From positions 1 to 25,754 of the IMG/VR virus record IMGVR_UViG_3300012000_000113: a stretch of DNA of 25,754 bases; one strand, given 5' to 3'. The stretch's first letter is position 1. Each line of letters opens with the position of its first letter. Source of the stretch: a virus. Under the pieces are notes generated by a model. The model was not told the DNA's origin. It saw nothing but the letters and a program-made list of their open reading frames with translations, and ran no database searches. Below are positions 1 to 8,484 of this stretch, in pieces. The position numbers and the translations under genes were made by a program.

Positions 1-1149
1 AGAGTCAAACGCGAAGGTGGTGCCATTAGCGCGGAACCGCCCCACGGTGCCCGCCGCCTCTAAGTAGAGGGTGCCCATCGGCTCACTCGGGAGGTTGCGC
101 AGCTCGGTGGTGATGCTCTTGCCATTAGCCATCCCTGACAGGATGTAGTGGATCGCCCTGCCGTATTCGTAGGCAGCAGCAGCACTGGAGAGGTAGACGT
201 AGCTCAGACCGGTGCCGTTGTCGCCAGCATCGTCAGCGGGGCGCAGATAGCTATCTGGGGCAAACTCCATGTCATATTTATCCGTGTTGCTGATTGCGTC
301 AGAGCCGAACGACAGATCAACGACCTGGCTTTTGTATGCGTCGCCCTTGGGGTTGTTAATATCCCAGCTACCGTTGCTGTTAAGGGAATCTTGGACGTTT
401 CTTAGGTTGTCGTTCTGCTGATCCAAGGCGGTGGGCTGAGAGGGGGCGAGGCCTCGGCCGGTGTTGATACTCTTCTCAACCCCACTGCAGACCAGGGCGC
501 TCATCCGATCGACAAGGGCATAGGTGCCGCTGATCCGATCACCATCGGCAGCTCTCTTAATGCCACCCATAATCACAGAAGCAACCGTCTTGCCACTGGC
601 AGTAGCCCCCCACGCCTGGTAGGTGGTTGTGATCTGCAATGTCAGATCGGCTGCCTTGTTTTCTTCTTTTTCGACAATCGTTTTACGCAACAAGATGTTA
701 CCAACACCAAGGTCGATGTTTTTGTAGTTCTCGATTGCCAAACCACCGGCAAAAGCGATGGTTGGCTCATACTCATAAGTTGTGATCTCGCGCTCTACAG
801 GCCCGTCTTCTGTAATGATGTATTTGTTAAACGTTTCGATTCGCTTGACCAGTACCGCGCCAGGAAAGGCTGGGCTGCCTGCTTCTAGTTTTGATTTCCA
901 GCGGGTCGGGTTAGCGGCTGCGACGCAGGTTGTCGTCGTTGAAATGGTATTTGCTACAACGTCTTGGCTTTGCTTCTTGCCGTCTTTATCGACATAAACC
1001 AAAGTTGTATATTCTGTCAGTACCTCTGATGTTGGCGCAAAGCTCACCTCGTCAACTCGGGTTTGCGTAGAATCGCCTACCTTGATTTTGTAATCAACTA
1101 GAAAAGTCTCAGCAGGGCTGATCGTTTTCTGTAGGGTCCAGTTCTGCAT
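1..1149 (-). CDS. Tail tip/hub-region protein, 3' end cut by window edge
   Basis: The minus frame is open from an ATG at 1149 to the window edge: 383 codons with no stop, so the C-terminus is missing. The ATG shares one base with the TGA of the preceding gene (TGATG), the same coupling seen elsewhere in this operon, and that fixes the start. The protein begins MQNWTLQKTISP. It is rich in Thr, Asn and Ala, has no signal peptide or membrane segment, and looks beta-rich. I recognise no domain. Its place, third after the tape measure and directly after a hub-like protein, suggests a tail-tip, baseplate or fibre-attachment component. That role is inferred from gene order only. Confidence 0.72.
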   Translation of the reverse strand, partial: MQNWTLQKTISPAETFLVDYKIKVGDSTQTRVDEVSFAPTSEVLTEYTTLVYVDKDGKKQSQDVVANTISTTTTCVAAANPTRWKSKLEAGSPAFPGAVLVKRIETFNKYIITEDGPVEREITTYEYEPTIAFAGGLAIENYKNIDLGVGNILLRKTIVEKEENKAADLTLQITTTYQAWGATASGKTVASVIMGGIKRAADGDRISGTYALVDRMSALVCSGVEKSINTGRGLAPSQPTALDQQNDNLRNVQDSLNSNGSWDINNPKGDAYKSQVVDLSFGSDAISNTDKYDMEFAPDSYLRPADDAGDNGTGLSYVYLSSAAAAYEYGRAIHYILSGMANGKSITTELRNLPSEPMGTLYLEAAGTVGRFRANGTTFAFDS

Positions 1150-1937
1150 CAGTTGGTCCCCGTGTTCCAGGTGTACGCCTCATCCCCCGGCGTCTTTGGT
1201 TTGTAGTTAGGAGAGGTTTCCACTGTGGGCCAGACCGATTGCCCGTAGCTGATCGTGATTTGCTCAGGTGGCGGGGGGTTGCCAATCGCCTCAATGGTGA
1301 TGGTGTCGTTAATTGTCAGGAACGGCCCCTTACTGGCAGGGATAAGCACCCGGCGTAGCCGTAGCTTCTCGCTTGCGTCGATGAAGCCGTACATTGCAGA
1401 TTCGGCAATGATCTTGCTGGCAATCTCTAGGTAGCCATCTGATAGGTCAATGCTGCTGATCGCCTTAGCCCATGGCACTACCGGATTATTGGTAGCCTGT
1501 GTGATCGAGCAGCGATCTAAGCAGACGGCTAACACGCTGCCCAAAAAGCAGATGTTCGGCGTTGATCCTGCTGCCGTATCAACCGGTGTCCAGGTCGGGT
1601 AGTCAATCGCGTAGTAAATCTCAGGCACCACGTAATTCCACTTCAGGGCCAGCAGGCATCCGACCGTGAGGGTGGTTTCATTGGCAATCGGGTCGCTATC
1701 AGCCTTGATTACCCGCAAGCGCCTGGGAAACCGCGTGAGCCTTCCGCCGGGTGAGCGCACTCCTAGTTTCAGTTCGGTGCCCTTAACAGGCTGGATTAGG
1801 CCGCTGATCACCACCTCTCCCTGCGTTCGCAGCAGGCCAACTCCCGGCGCGACCGGATCATCGGAGAGCTGACCGCTGATCACGGTTCCCAGGTTGCTGA
1901 ATACCTGGGCGCGAACGTCAACCGGTGCCGCTGGCAT
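1149..1937 (-). CDS. Putative tail hub/baseplate protein
   Basis: A 262-residue protein starting with ATG at 1937, which overlaps the upstream stop by one base (TGATG). It is soluble and beta-rich, without signal peptide or transmembrane segments, and has a Pro-rich C-terminal stretch. No motif names the family. In siphophages the second gene after the tape measure normally encodes a tail hub or distal-tip protein that contacts the tape measure, and size and position fit. The next gene is coupled by the same one-base overlap, so the two are probably made in a fixed ratio. They could be two parts of what is a single hub protein in other phages. The function is inference from order. Confidence 0.68.
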   Translation of the reverse strand: MPAAPVDVRAQVFSNLGTVISGQLSDDPVAPGVGLLRTQGEVVISGLIQPVKGTELKLGVRSPGGRLTRFPRRLRVIKADSDPIANETTLTVGCLLALKWNYVVPEIYYAIDYPTWTPVDTAAGSTPNICFLGSVLAVCLDRCSITQATNNPVVPWAKAISSIDLSDGYLEIASKIIAESAMYGFIDASEKLRLRRVLIPASKGPFLTINDTITIEAIGNPPPPEQITISYGQSVWPTVETSPNYKPKTPGDEAYTWNTGTN

Positions 1938-2707
1938 CAGCTCGCCCTCCGCTTAAGTTTTACGGTCACGATGTACCGCTCAACAACTGCCCCGCCGCTC
2001 ACGATCTGATCCCGCTCTAAACCCAGCTCACCCACCGGCCAGAAATCGGTAGCGCCAGGGCGGGCTGCGATGGTGGATGCAAACCAGGCCTTCACCGAGG
2101 TCCAGCCAGCGGAATTGGTGACTCCACGAACGGTTCGCACCTCAGAAGCCACCAGGGGCCCCCGTGCCACGAATCCCCCGGTACTGGTGGGCTCCAGGGT
2201 CGGGCCATCTTCAAAGCCCTCAGGCTGATCCAGCAGGGCAAGCGTGGTGGTTCCCAGCGTGATCGACCCGTAGGCAGGAAGGAAGGCGTCACCACCTAGG
2301 CGACCCTTCTCGGTTTGGCGTAGCAGCACCGCAAGCTGCTGATTTGCGTCGATAAGGGTGAACGACACCTTTACCCATGCCCCGCCTTGCACCGTCTCGG
2401 CAACCGGAGCCCCGGTGAACCAGCAGGCTAGGCTGGTGACGCTTCGCCCGTGGGCAGCGCAGGTCAGGGTTACGGTGGCCCCCACAGCACGGCTGGTCAG
2501 GGTTGGCGACTCCAGGATCTTGGCCGCCTGCCACGCATCAAACAGGCTGCAGCAGGTCACCCACTGCGCCGGAGTACACATCCCCGCCACGCTGAACCGC
2601 CTTGCCGTCAGGCCCTGCTCCGTTTCAGTCTCGGCATACCCGATCGGCTGCGCCTGCAGGTAGCGCAGCGTCAAGGTTGAGGCTCCGTAGCTGAGCTGCA
2701 GGGCCAT
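1937..2707 (-). CDS. Putative distal tail protein (Dit-like position)
   Basis: A 256-residue protein that starts MALQLSYG, 10 nt after the tape-measure stop. The N-terminal half looks like a beta-sandwich. A middle region (about residues 80-125) has alternating hydrophobic residues with several Cys. The C-terminus, KLKRR, is basic. The first gene after a siphophage tape measure usually encodes the distal tail protein, which caps the tube and anchors the tip; length and position agree with that. I see no diagnostic motif, so the family assignment rests on synteny. It is translationally coupled to the following hub-like gene. Confidence 0.65.
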   Translation of the reverse strand: MALQLSYGASTLTLRYLQAQPIGYAETETEQGLTARRFSVAGMCTPAQWVTCCSLFDAWQAAKILESPTLTSRAVGATVTLTCAAHGRSVTSLACWFTGAPVAETVQGGAWVKVSFTLIDANQQLAVLLRQTEKGRLGGDAFLPAYGSITLGTTTLALLDQPEGFEDGPTLEPTSTGGFVARGPLVASEVRTVRGVTNSAGWTSVKAWFASTIAARPGATDFWPVGELGLERDQIVSGGAVVERYIVTVKLKRRAS

Positions 2708-2717
2708 TAGGTCACTC

Positions 2718-5700
2718 TCAGCGCATCCGCGCCATCGTCTGCGCCAGCTTCAGGCCGCTCCCATCGCCGCGCACCCCGACCGACACGTTCCACGCTTTCT
2801 GCCTCAGCTCAGCCACTTCCTGGCTCAGGTTTCCAACAGCAAGGGCCAGATGCGCCATCGCCGGATCAGAGCCACCACGCAGCACCCCGGCACCGCCGCC
2901 CTGCTGAGCCTTGGAATCTTTCGGGCTGCTGGTGATGTTGGCCGGGATTGCCGTGCCACGCGAGGGGGGTATCCAAGGGCTGCTGATGGGCCTGTTGATC
3001 AACGACAAGGCGCGAGAAGCTGACTGGAAAGCCTCGTGATCGACGCTTGCGCTGCTGGGGCCATCGTTGATCCGGTAGGTCTGGCCAGCATTGACAGGAC
3101 CTCCCGCGAATCGAGCAGGGGCGAGTCCAGCAGCAGGCGCCGGGGATCGGTAGGGCCGGTTCGCACCATCGCCTTTTTCCTCGGGCTTTTTCGCACGGCT
3201 GGTGGCACCGGCAGGAGTCACAGTGCCTCGGGATGGAGCCTGCCACAGCCTGTTGATTAGCGACAGAAGGCCGGAGGATGACACGAATGCCTCCTGATCA
3301 AGCGACATGCCGCTTGGGCCGTCGCTTATGCGGTTGGTCTTACTAGCACCACCACCTACAACCCCGGACTCCTTAAGTCGAGCGGTCACATCAGCGGGAA
3401 TCACCGTGCCACGGGAAGGCGCCTGCCACAGGCTGTTAGGCGGTCTGTTGATTAACGAAAGGTTACCGAAGGCTGAAAGGAACGCCTCCTGGCCGAGCGA
3501 CATACCGCTGGGGCCGTCGTTGATGCGGACGATCTGGCGAGCATTGACAGGGCCACCCGTAAAGCGGGCAGGGTGGGGTCCATCGGCAGAGGGCATGAAT
3601 TTAGAGGCCTGATCGGCACCACCGCTTATGGCCCTGGATTCTTTCGGGCGGGTGGTCACATCGGCCGGGTTGACCGTGCCATGGGAGGGTTCTTCCCGCA
3701 AACTGCTCGGCGGCTTGTTGATCAGCGAAAGGGCACCCAAAGCCGACAGGAGCGCCTCATACCCGAAAGGCATACCGCTCGGGCCGCTGCTCACTATGTA
3801 GGCCTTACCAGCACCACCGCCTAGAACCCCGGATTCCTTAAGGCGGCTGGTCACCGCAGCAGGGATCACCGTGCCACGGGAGGGGGCCGTCCAGAGGGTG
3901 TTCATCGGCTTGTTGATCAGCGACAAGGCACCGGAAGCGGACAGGAACGCCTCTTGGCCAAGGGAGAGGCCACTCGGGCCGTCGTTCACCCGGTAGGTCT
4001 TACCAGCATCGACCGGGCCACCAATAAAGCGGGAAGTGGGTAGGCCGGAGGCTGCCGCCAGGGAGCGGTAGAAGCTATCGGCCGAATCAGCAGCCCTGTC
4101 CATATTGCTAGCCAGTCCTGATGCCTGCGTCTTGGCCCCTTGCGTAGCTTTAGCAGCCACGCCCATAAAGTTCTTAATGTCATTTGAAGCGGGCCCAACC
4201 CCTTTGCCTAGCGCCTGCCCGATCTCGTAGTAGCCCTTGCCGGTATCACGCACTCGGAGACCTACATCCTTAGCCAACTGGGCGAAAGCACCCTGCTGGG
4301 CTAGGGGAACCTTCAGGGAGTCGCCCACGCTCTTGAACTGGTCGGCGGTGCCCTTCACCTTTTGGAAAGTGCCATCTGCTGCCAGGGCCAGCCCCCTGCT
4401 AGCGGCTTCGGCGATGATTGCATTGCGGGCTGTTTGATTGTTGGCGTTGGCGATCCGCTCCTCAATCGGCTGAGTCTTGGCCAGAATCTGTAGCTTGGTA
4501 TCAGCAGCGTTTAATCCCAGTTGAGCAATCTGCAGCCCAAGTTCTGCCTCTTTTCTAGCTTCGGCATTACCCGTAATAGAAGCTTGCTCTAGTTTTAGCT
4601 CCGCTTTCTTAACCTCTAGCCTTGCTGTATTGGATGCCAGGTTGGCCTCTAATGTGGCTTGTTGTTGCTGTAAGGATACTAAATCCCTCTGCAGGGTTTG
4701 CTGTTGGGTTAGTGCCGTAAACTTAAAGTTCAGCGCCGCTTGCTCGATTGCTTCACCGTCGCGCTTGATCTCGTCCAACTCCCTTTCGCTGGCTTTACGC
4801 TCCTGGGCATCTTTCAGCTCAAAGCTGTTGCGGTTGCGGATAATGTTAAAGCGTGAATCTTCTAGGTTGATTAGGGCTTGGCCAAGGTTAACACTAGCCT
4901 GCTGAACGGAAACACGCCCACTGGCCTCCGCTTGCAGTGTTTTTCCTACCGCTTCTGCTAGCTGCGCCTGTGTTACCAGCTCCTTAGCTTTTTCCGCATT
5001 TTGCTCTTTTGCCTTTGTCAGTCGGGCACTCTCGGCTGCGCTAACGGCATTGGTTTCACCAAGTATGTCCCGCTGAGTTGATACAAAGTCTTTGGCTAGT
5101 GTACGGATCTCTGTTTGTATTTGTGTAAACTGTTTACCGCCTAGGTTTAATTCACCAAACCAATCACGGCTAGCGCCTGTATTGGCAATAGCCCTGCTCA
5201 ACAGATTTTTTGCCTGTTGATCGCTTACACCAAACTCTTTGCTGATGTTTTTAAGAACACCAACTAGCTGCGTTGCTTCATCTGCCGTTAAGCCAAACGA
5301 CTGCCGCAAATCCCTCGCTGATGTGTCAACCTTCAACCCTTCTAACGCACCGGCCAGATTCGATACTTGCTGAGTAATCGTAGGCAGCAGGCTGGTTCCA
5401 AAGCTGGCCTGTAGATCATCAAAAGCGTTTTGCAGCTTGGCAAAGTTCTGCGCTGCCGTGGGCACCCCGCCCGCGCTTGCTGTCAAGTCGTTTAGGCCCT
5501 TGGTCAAAGCCGGGAAGAACTCCGTGGAGGTGAGCCGACCCGACTCGACCAGCTTGATTAGCTCCTGCTGGCTGATCCCAAGCCCCTTGGCAGTAGCAGC
5601 TAGGGCGATCGGCATTCGCTCGCCCAACTGACCGCGCAGCTCTTCCATCGACACGGTGCCCTTTGATGCCACCTGTTGAAGGGCCGTGAGGCTGCCGCTG

Positions 5701-6848
5701 ATCTCGTCAGTGGAGAGGCCCAGCGCCTGGCCAGCTTTGGCCACCGCTGAGAACAGATCCTTTTGTTGCTGCAGAGGAATCCCGGCTGCCGTTGCTGCCG
5801 CAGTGAAGCTGCCGAAGTTGTTGGCCAGATCCTTGAACGACAGGCCCAGCGTGTCGGCAATCTCACGGGTAAAGCCCAAAGCACCGGCTGCACCTTGCGG
5901 GCCAAGGGTATTAGAGAGCTTTCGGCCGATCGTCTCCAGCTCTACAGCTTTGGTAACTGAGTCCTTTAAGAACCCAACTACCGCAGCCCCAACCCCTATG
6001 GCGCCCAAACCCTGCAGCACTACGCTTAAAGCTTTAGCTGCCAGGCTGGTTTGCCCTAAGGCATTGTCAACTTGCTTTTGAGCTACAGCAATTTCTTGTT
6101 GTGCCCGCTTAAATTCTCTTGAGCCAATTACAGATTTTTCTAGGGTGAGGTTCAGCTCTGACAATCGATCCCTGTAACCCCGAATTGACTTCTCGTTGCC
6201 ATCGAATCCTTTTAATGCTGTGTTGATCTCTTGTTGTGTTTTGGCTATTCCTTTCTGAGCAGTAACAAACTCTTTTGAGCCAATCTCGGCTTTCTGTAAT
6301 GCCTTGTTGTAATCAGCAAGTTTATTATTTAGCCCTTCAATGCTTTTCTCGTTACCCTGAAATCCTTTTTGTGCTGCATTGAGTTTATCTTGAGCTTGCG
6401 CTATTTGTTTCTGCGTTGCAATGAACTTCTCAGACCCAACCACCGTTTGATCTAATGTTTCATTTAGCAAAGCTATCTTGCTGCGAAGCCCGCTGATGGT
6501 CGCTTCACCAGCTCCAAACCCTTTAAGGGCTACGTTGATCTCCTGCTGTGTTTTGGCGATCTCTTTTTGAGTCTCCACGAACTCCTTAGAACCGATAGCA
6601 GCCTTGTCCAGGGTCTGACCCAGCTCGCCGAGCTTGGCTTTCAGCCCCCCAAGGGTGGTGGCGTTGCTGCTAAGCCCCTGACTTAGCTCTTTGAGCTGAT
6701 TGCGCAGCCGCTCCAGCAGTTTGTCATTAGCTGCGAAGCCCGCCTGGAACTCTTGCCCCGCTGTCTTGCCCGCCTGCCCGATTTGCCGCGAGGCATCGAG
6801 CACGCCTTTAACATCGGCCGTAACCTTGATCACCCATTCGTTTGACAT
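2718..6848 (-). CDS. Tail tape measure protein with N- and C-terminal repeats
   Basis: A 1376-residue protein, by far the longest here, as expected for the protein that sets siphophage tail length. Residues about 65-268 hold four helical repeats of 52 residues, each with an IGSKEF-type core (positions 85, 137, 189, 241). Residues about 280-470 carry the conserved tape-measure segment (hydrophobic LGAIGVGAAVVGFLKD, then ETIGRKLSNT, MEELRGQLGERMP and GRLTSTEFFPAL). Residues about 560-850 are long Ala/Gln/Glu-rich coiled coil. From about residue 940 there are five copies of a GGPVNAG...NDGPSG...LSLIN...PSRGTVIP module, normally seen once in such proteins. The gene follows the tail-terminator candidate by 1 nt. 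Using about 1.5 angstrom per helical residue, a tail near 200 nm is possible, but the C-terminal repeats may not be helical. Confidence 0.93.
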   Translation of the reverse strand: MSNEWVIKVTADVKGVLDASRQIGQAGKTAGQEFQAGFAANDKLLERLRNQLKELSQGLSSNATTLGGLKAKLGELGQTLDKAAIGSKEFVETQKEIAKTQQEINVALKGFGAGEATISGLRSKIALLNETLDQTVVGSEKFIATQKQIAQAQDKLNAAQKGFQGNEKSIEGLNNKLADYNKALQKAEIGSKEFVTAQKGIAKTQQEINTALKGFDGNEKSIRGYRDRLSELNLTLEKSVIGSREFKRAQQEIAVAQKQVDNALGQTSLAAKALSVVLQGLGAIGVGAAVVGFLKDSVTKAVELETIGRKLSNTLGPQGAAGALGFTREIADTLGLSFKDLANNFGSFTAAATAAGIPLQQQKDLFSAVAKAGQALGLSTDEISGSLTALQQVASKGTVSMEELRGQLGERMPIALAATAKGLGISQQELIKLVESGRLTSTEFFPALTKGLNDLTASAGGVPTAAQNFAKLQNAFDDLQASFGTSLLPTITQQVSNLAGALEGLKVDTSARDLRQSFGLTADEATQLVGVLKNISKEFGVSDQQAKNLLSRAIANTGASRDWFGELNLGGKQFTQIQTEIRTLAKDFVSTQRDILGETNAVSAAESARLTKAKEQNAEKAKELVTQAQLAEAVGKTLQAEASGRVSVQQASVNLGQALINLEDSRFNIIRNRNSFELKDAQERKASERELDEIKRDGEAIEQAALNFKFTALTQQQTLQRDLVSLQQQQATLEANLASNTARLEVKKAELKLEQASITGNAEARKEAELGLQIAQLGLNAADTKLQILAKTQPIEERIANANNQTARNAIIAEAASRGLALAADGTFQKVKGTADQFKSVGDSLKVPLAQQGAFAQLAKDVGLRVRDTGKGYYEIGQALGKGVGPASNDIKNFMGVAAKATQGAKTQASGLASNMDRAADSADSFYRSLAAASGLPTSRFIGGPVDAGKTYRVNDGPSGLSLGQEAFLSASGALSLINKPMNTLWTAPSRGTVIPAAVTSRLKESGVLGGGAGKAYIVSSGPSGMPFGYEALLSALGALSLINKPPSSLREEPSHGTVNPADVTTRPKESRAISGGADQASKFMPSADGPHPARFTGGPVNARQIVRINDGPSGMSLGQEAFLSAFGNLSLINRPPNSLWQAPSRGTVIPADVTARLKESGVVGGGASKTNRISDGPSGMSLDQEAFVSSSGLLSLINRLWQAPSRGTVTPAGATSRAKKPEEKGDGANRPYRSPAPAAGLAPARFAGGPVNAGQTYRINDGPSSASVDHEAFQSASRALSLINRPISSPWIPPSRGTAIPANITSSPKDSKAQQGGGAGVLRGGSDPAMAHLALAVGNLSQEVAELRQKAWNVSVGVRGDGSGLKLAQTMARMR
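2910..4035 (-). repeat. Five-copy coding repeat in tape-measure C-terminus
   Basis: The codons for LSLIN recur at forward positions 3912, 3717, 3447, 3252 and 2994, giving spacings of 195, 270, 195 and 258 bp. The units alternate between a short form and a long form that adds an ARFxGGPVNA linker, so a two-unit block appears to have been duplicated. Copies differ at many positions, so the expansion is not recent. Confidence 0.85.
6045..6656 (-). repeat. Four 156-bp (52-residue) coding repeats in tape-measure N-terminus
   Basis: Four helical units with cores IGSKEF, VGSEKF, IGSKEF and IGSREF are spaced exactly 52 residues apart (residues 85, 137, 189, 241). Each is followed by a Q-x-x-IA-x-x-Q motif and then, in three of the four, by KGF. 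Such units are a plausible way of changing tail length in whole steps. Confidence 0.85.
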
Positions 6849-6849
6849 T

Positions 6850-7314
6850 TCAGCTTCCTGGTGTCACGACGTACTGATCTGGGTTGGTCCAGGCAATGAC
6901 GTACTGATCGAGCACGCCAATCCCCTGCCCGTTCGGGTCTCCTTGCCCGCGCTGATCACCGCTGATTGACACCGCACGGCAGCCCGGTAGTAGGGCAATG
7001 ATCCGCTGAGTCAGCGCCTGCAGGGCCAACAGGTCGCTTGCCGGTGACCACTCGCTGATATACAACCTGAACTGTGGGTTCAGCGACTGCTCCCCGGTCA
7101 GCATCGCTTCGGTGGTGTATTCGGGGTTGTTGAGGATCACCACCTCCAGGCCGGTCACCGCCAACCCCTCGGGCAGGGATTCATTGCGCCGCACCACCGC
7201 AATGGCAGGGATCGCCGTGCCCCCTCGGGGGGTGTAGCTGCCTAGAGCCGCTGCCACCACCGCATCGCCCACCAGCAGGTCGTACAGCTCCTGTGCGGTC
7301 TTAGGTAGCGCCAT
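6850..7314 (-). CDS. Tail terminator/completion protein candidate
   Basis: A 154-residue protein when started at the ATG at 7314 (MALPKTAQELYDLL). An in-frame ATG at 7371 would add 19 Ala/Arg-rich residues that look like read-through of the opposite gene, so I prefer 7314. The alternation LxxYIxEW...LLALxALTxRIIALLPG and a C-terminal beta segment ending DQYVVTPGS resemble the small alpha/beta tail-terminator proteins that cap siphophage tails, which usually lie between connector genes and tail tube. Here the gene lies between tail tube and tape measure. The ATG overlaps, on the opposite strand, the ATG of the plus-strand gene: both starts sit in CATG at 7312-7315. Confidence 0.62.
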   Translation of the reverse strand: MALPKTAQELYDLLVGDAVVAAALGSYTPRGGTAIPAIAVVRRNESLPEGLAVTGLEVVILNNPEYTTEAMLTGEQSLNPQFRLYISEWSPASDLLALQALTQRIIALLPGCRAVSISGDQRGQGDPNGQGIGVLDQYVIAWTNPDQYVVTPGS

Positions 7315-7591
7315 GTCTGAGCTTTCCCGTCTGCACCGGAAACCTGCCGCAACCACCGCCGATGCCGCCATGGAAGCCCGCTCCTGCTCACGCTGCGGCG
7401 CCCGGTGGCTAGGCGAGCAGCTCTACTGGTCAGGCACCGGCAAGAAAGCCTCAGAGCTTGATCTAGCGGGCCTGGTCTGCAACATGGTCAACGACCCGAA
7501 CTGCATCAACCCGCTCAAGGGCAGCGAGGGTGGCGACACCTGGGCCAAGCGCATGGAGCGGGTCAGCCAGCCGTTTGGCGCTGAGGTATGA
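7313..7591 (+). CDS. Small Cys-containing protein, unknown function (plus-strand moron)
   Basis: A 92-residue plus-strand ORF. Residues 26-80 look strongly coding: a CSRCG knuckle at 26-30, then WLGEQLYWSGTGKKASELDLA, two more Cys (LVCN and DPNCINP) and GGDTWAKR. This pattern of four Cys and conserved aromatic residues is one I associate with small cyanophage/cyanobacterial proteins of unknown function; a zinc-binding fold is plausible. It opposes the operon, sits between two tail genes and shares its start tetranucleotide with the divergent tail gene. Its stop overlaps the edge of the terminator of the convergent tail-tube gene. No good promoter or Shine-Dalgarno site is evident (weak AGGT at -9). 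Confidence 0.72.
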   Translation: MSELSRLHRKPAATTADAAMEARSCSRCGARWLGEQLYWSGTGKKASELDLAGLVCNMVNDPNCINPLKGSEGGDTWAKRMERVSQPFGAEV

Positions 7592-7614
7592 AAAAGCCCC
7601 GGCAGAACCGGGGC
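7591..7614 (-). terminator. Rho-independent terminator after the tail tube gene
   Basis: On the minus strand, a perfect 7-bp GC stem (GCCCCGG/CCGGGGC, 7596-7614) with a 5-nt loop is followed by TTTTT at 7595-7591. It lies 37 nt after the tail-tube stop, so it should end transcripts of the abundant tube gene. On the plus strand the hairpin has no U-run after it. Confidence 0.88.
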
Positions 7615-7650
7615 AATGAATCAAACACCGGGATTCCCGTTGTTTGCCGA

Positions 7651-8484
7651 TCAGAGCAGATCCAGGCCCACCTTGCCGTAACCGGCCATGGACACCTGGA
7701 ACTTGATCACGGTGCCGGCCGTTTGCTGGGGCTGGTAGTTCTCAAAGAATCCGTAGCCGTACTCCACCTGCTTACCGTTATTGGGGCCGATGACGGCGTA
7801 CTTCACCATCAGCTTCTCGCTGACGTTGAACTCCTCGCAAAACCGCATCGCTCGCCAAGCGGGGTCGGCGTAGTTCATCGCACCTTCCAGGCTCCAGTCC
7901 TTGGTGCGCGAAAGGGGGATCGGGGTGTCATAGCTGCCTGATTCGTCATCGTAAATGATGACGCTTTCTTTGTTGGTGCTGTTGTTCGGCTGGATGTTGG
8001 TCAATCCCAACAGGCGGAACGGAGCATCGGTGCCATCGAGCAGCAGCGAAGGGGCTACCACACCAGCAGTTACAGCAGCAGTGGTGATCGCAGAACCGGT
8101 CAGGGCATAGGTCAGGGTGAACGGTGAAGAAGTCGTAACCGCTGTCACCACAAACGAACCATTTAGGGTGGTGAAGGGAGCAGGTAAGTCTCTAACAGCG
8201 ATCCGCTTGCCTACGGTGATGCCATGAGCAGCAGCGAAGGTCAGGGTTGCGGTGGTGGAAGTAGAGACGGCATTGGTAATCGCTTTAGTGCCAACCCCAA
8301 GCGCAAAGGTGTCACCGGTTCCGGCGGTGATCACCGTGGCGGAAGAGCTTTGCGTGCTGGTGTTGTCAATAAATTTGCCGGTGCCGAGGCCGCCGCCGGT
8401 CACCGTGTTTAGGTCTACTGAAGCCGCCTTCATCGGCACAAAGAAAAACCTGAATCCGTAAGCCTGTTCCCAAGTTTGAGGCAT
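7651..8484 (-). CDS. Major tail tube protein with inserted beta domain
   Basis: A 277-residue protein when started at the ATG at 8484 (MPQTWEQAYGFRFFF). The frame stays open further upstream, but that part is Arg-rich and would overlap the divergent AP2-like gene. The ends look like a siphophage tail tube: an N-terminal strand region, and a C-terminal half with DWSLEGAMNYADPAW, VEYGYGFFENYQP and a final GYGKVGLDLL. Residues about 68-145 form a Ser/Thr-rich insert with AHGITVGKRIAV and LNGSFVVTAV, a module seen in other phage and cyanobacterial surface proteins that may decorate the tail outside. The gene is followed by a strong terminator, as expected for a highly expressed structural gene, and preceded by an 87-nt divergent region. 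Confidence 0.8.
   Translation of the reverse strand: MPQTWEQAYGFRFFFVPMKAASVDLNTVTGGGLGTGKFIDNTSTQSSSATVITAGTGDTFALGVGTKAITNAVSTSTTATLTFAAAHGITVGKRIAVRDLPAPFTTLNGSFVVTAVTTSSPFTLTYALTGSAITTAAVTAGVVAPSLLLDGTDAPFRLLGLTNIQPNNSTNKESVIIYDDESGSYDTPIPLSRTKDWSLEGAMNYADPAWRAMRFCEEFNVSEKLMVKYAVIGPNNGKQVEYGYGFFENYQPQQTAGTVIKFQVSMAGYGKVGLDLL

Noticed and set aside
2358-2663. 101-residue plus ORF opposite the distal tail gene
   Set aside because: Antisense shadow; the minus frame is in a coupled operon with normal composition.
5686-6081. 131-residue plus ORF opposite the tape measure
   Set aside because: Low-complexity Ala/Pro antisense shadow of the conserved tape-measure domain.
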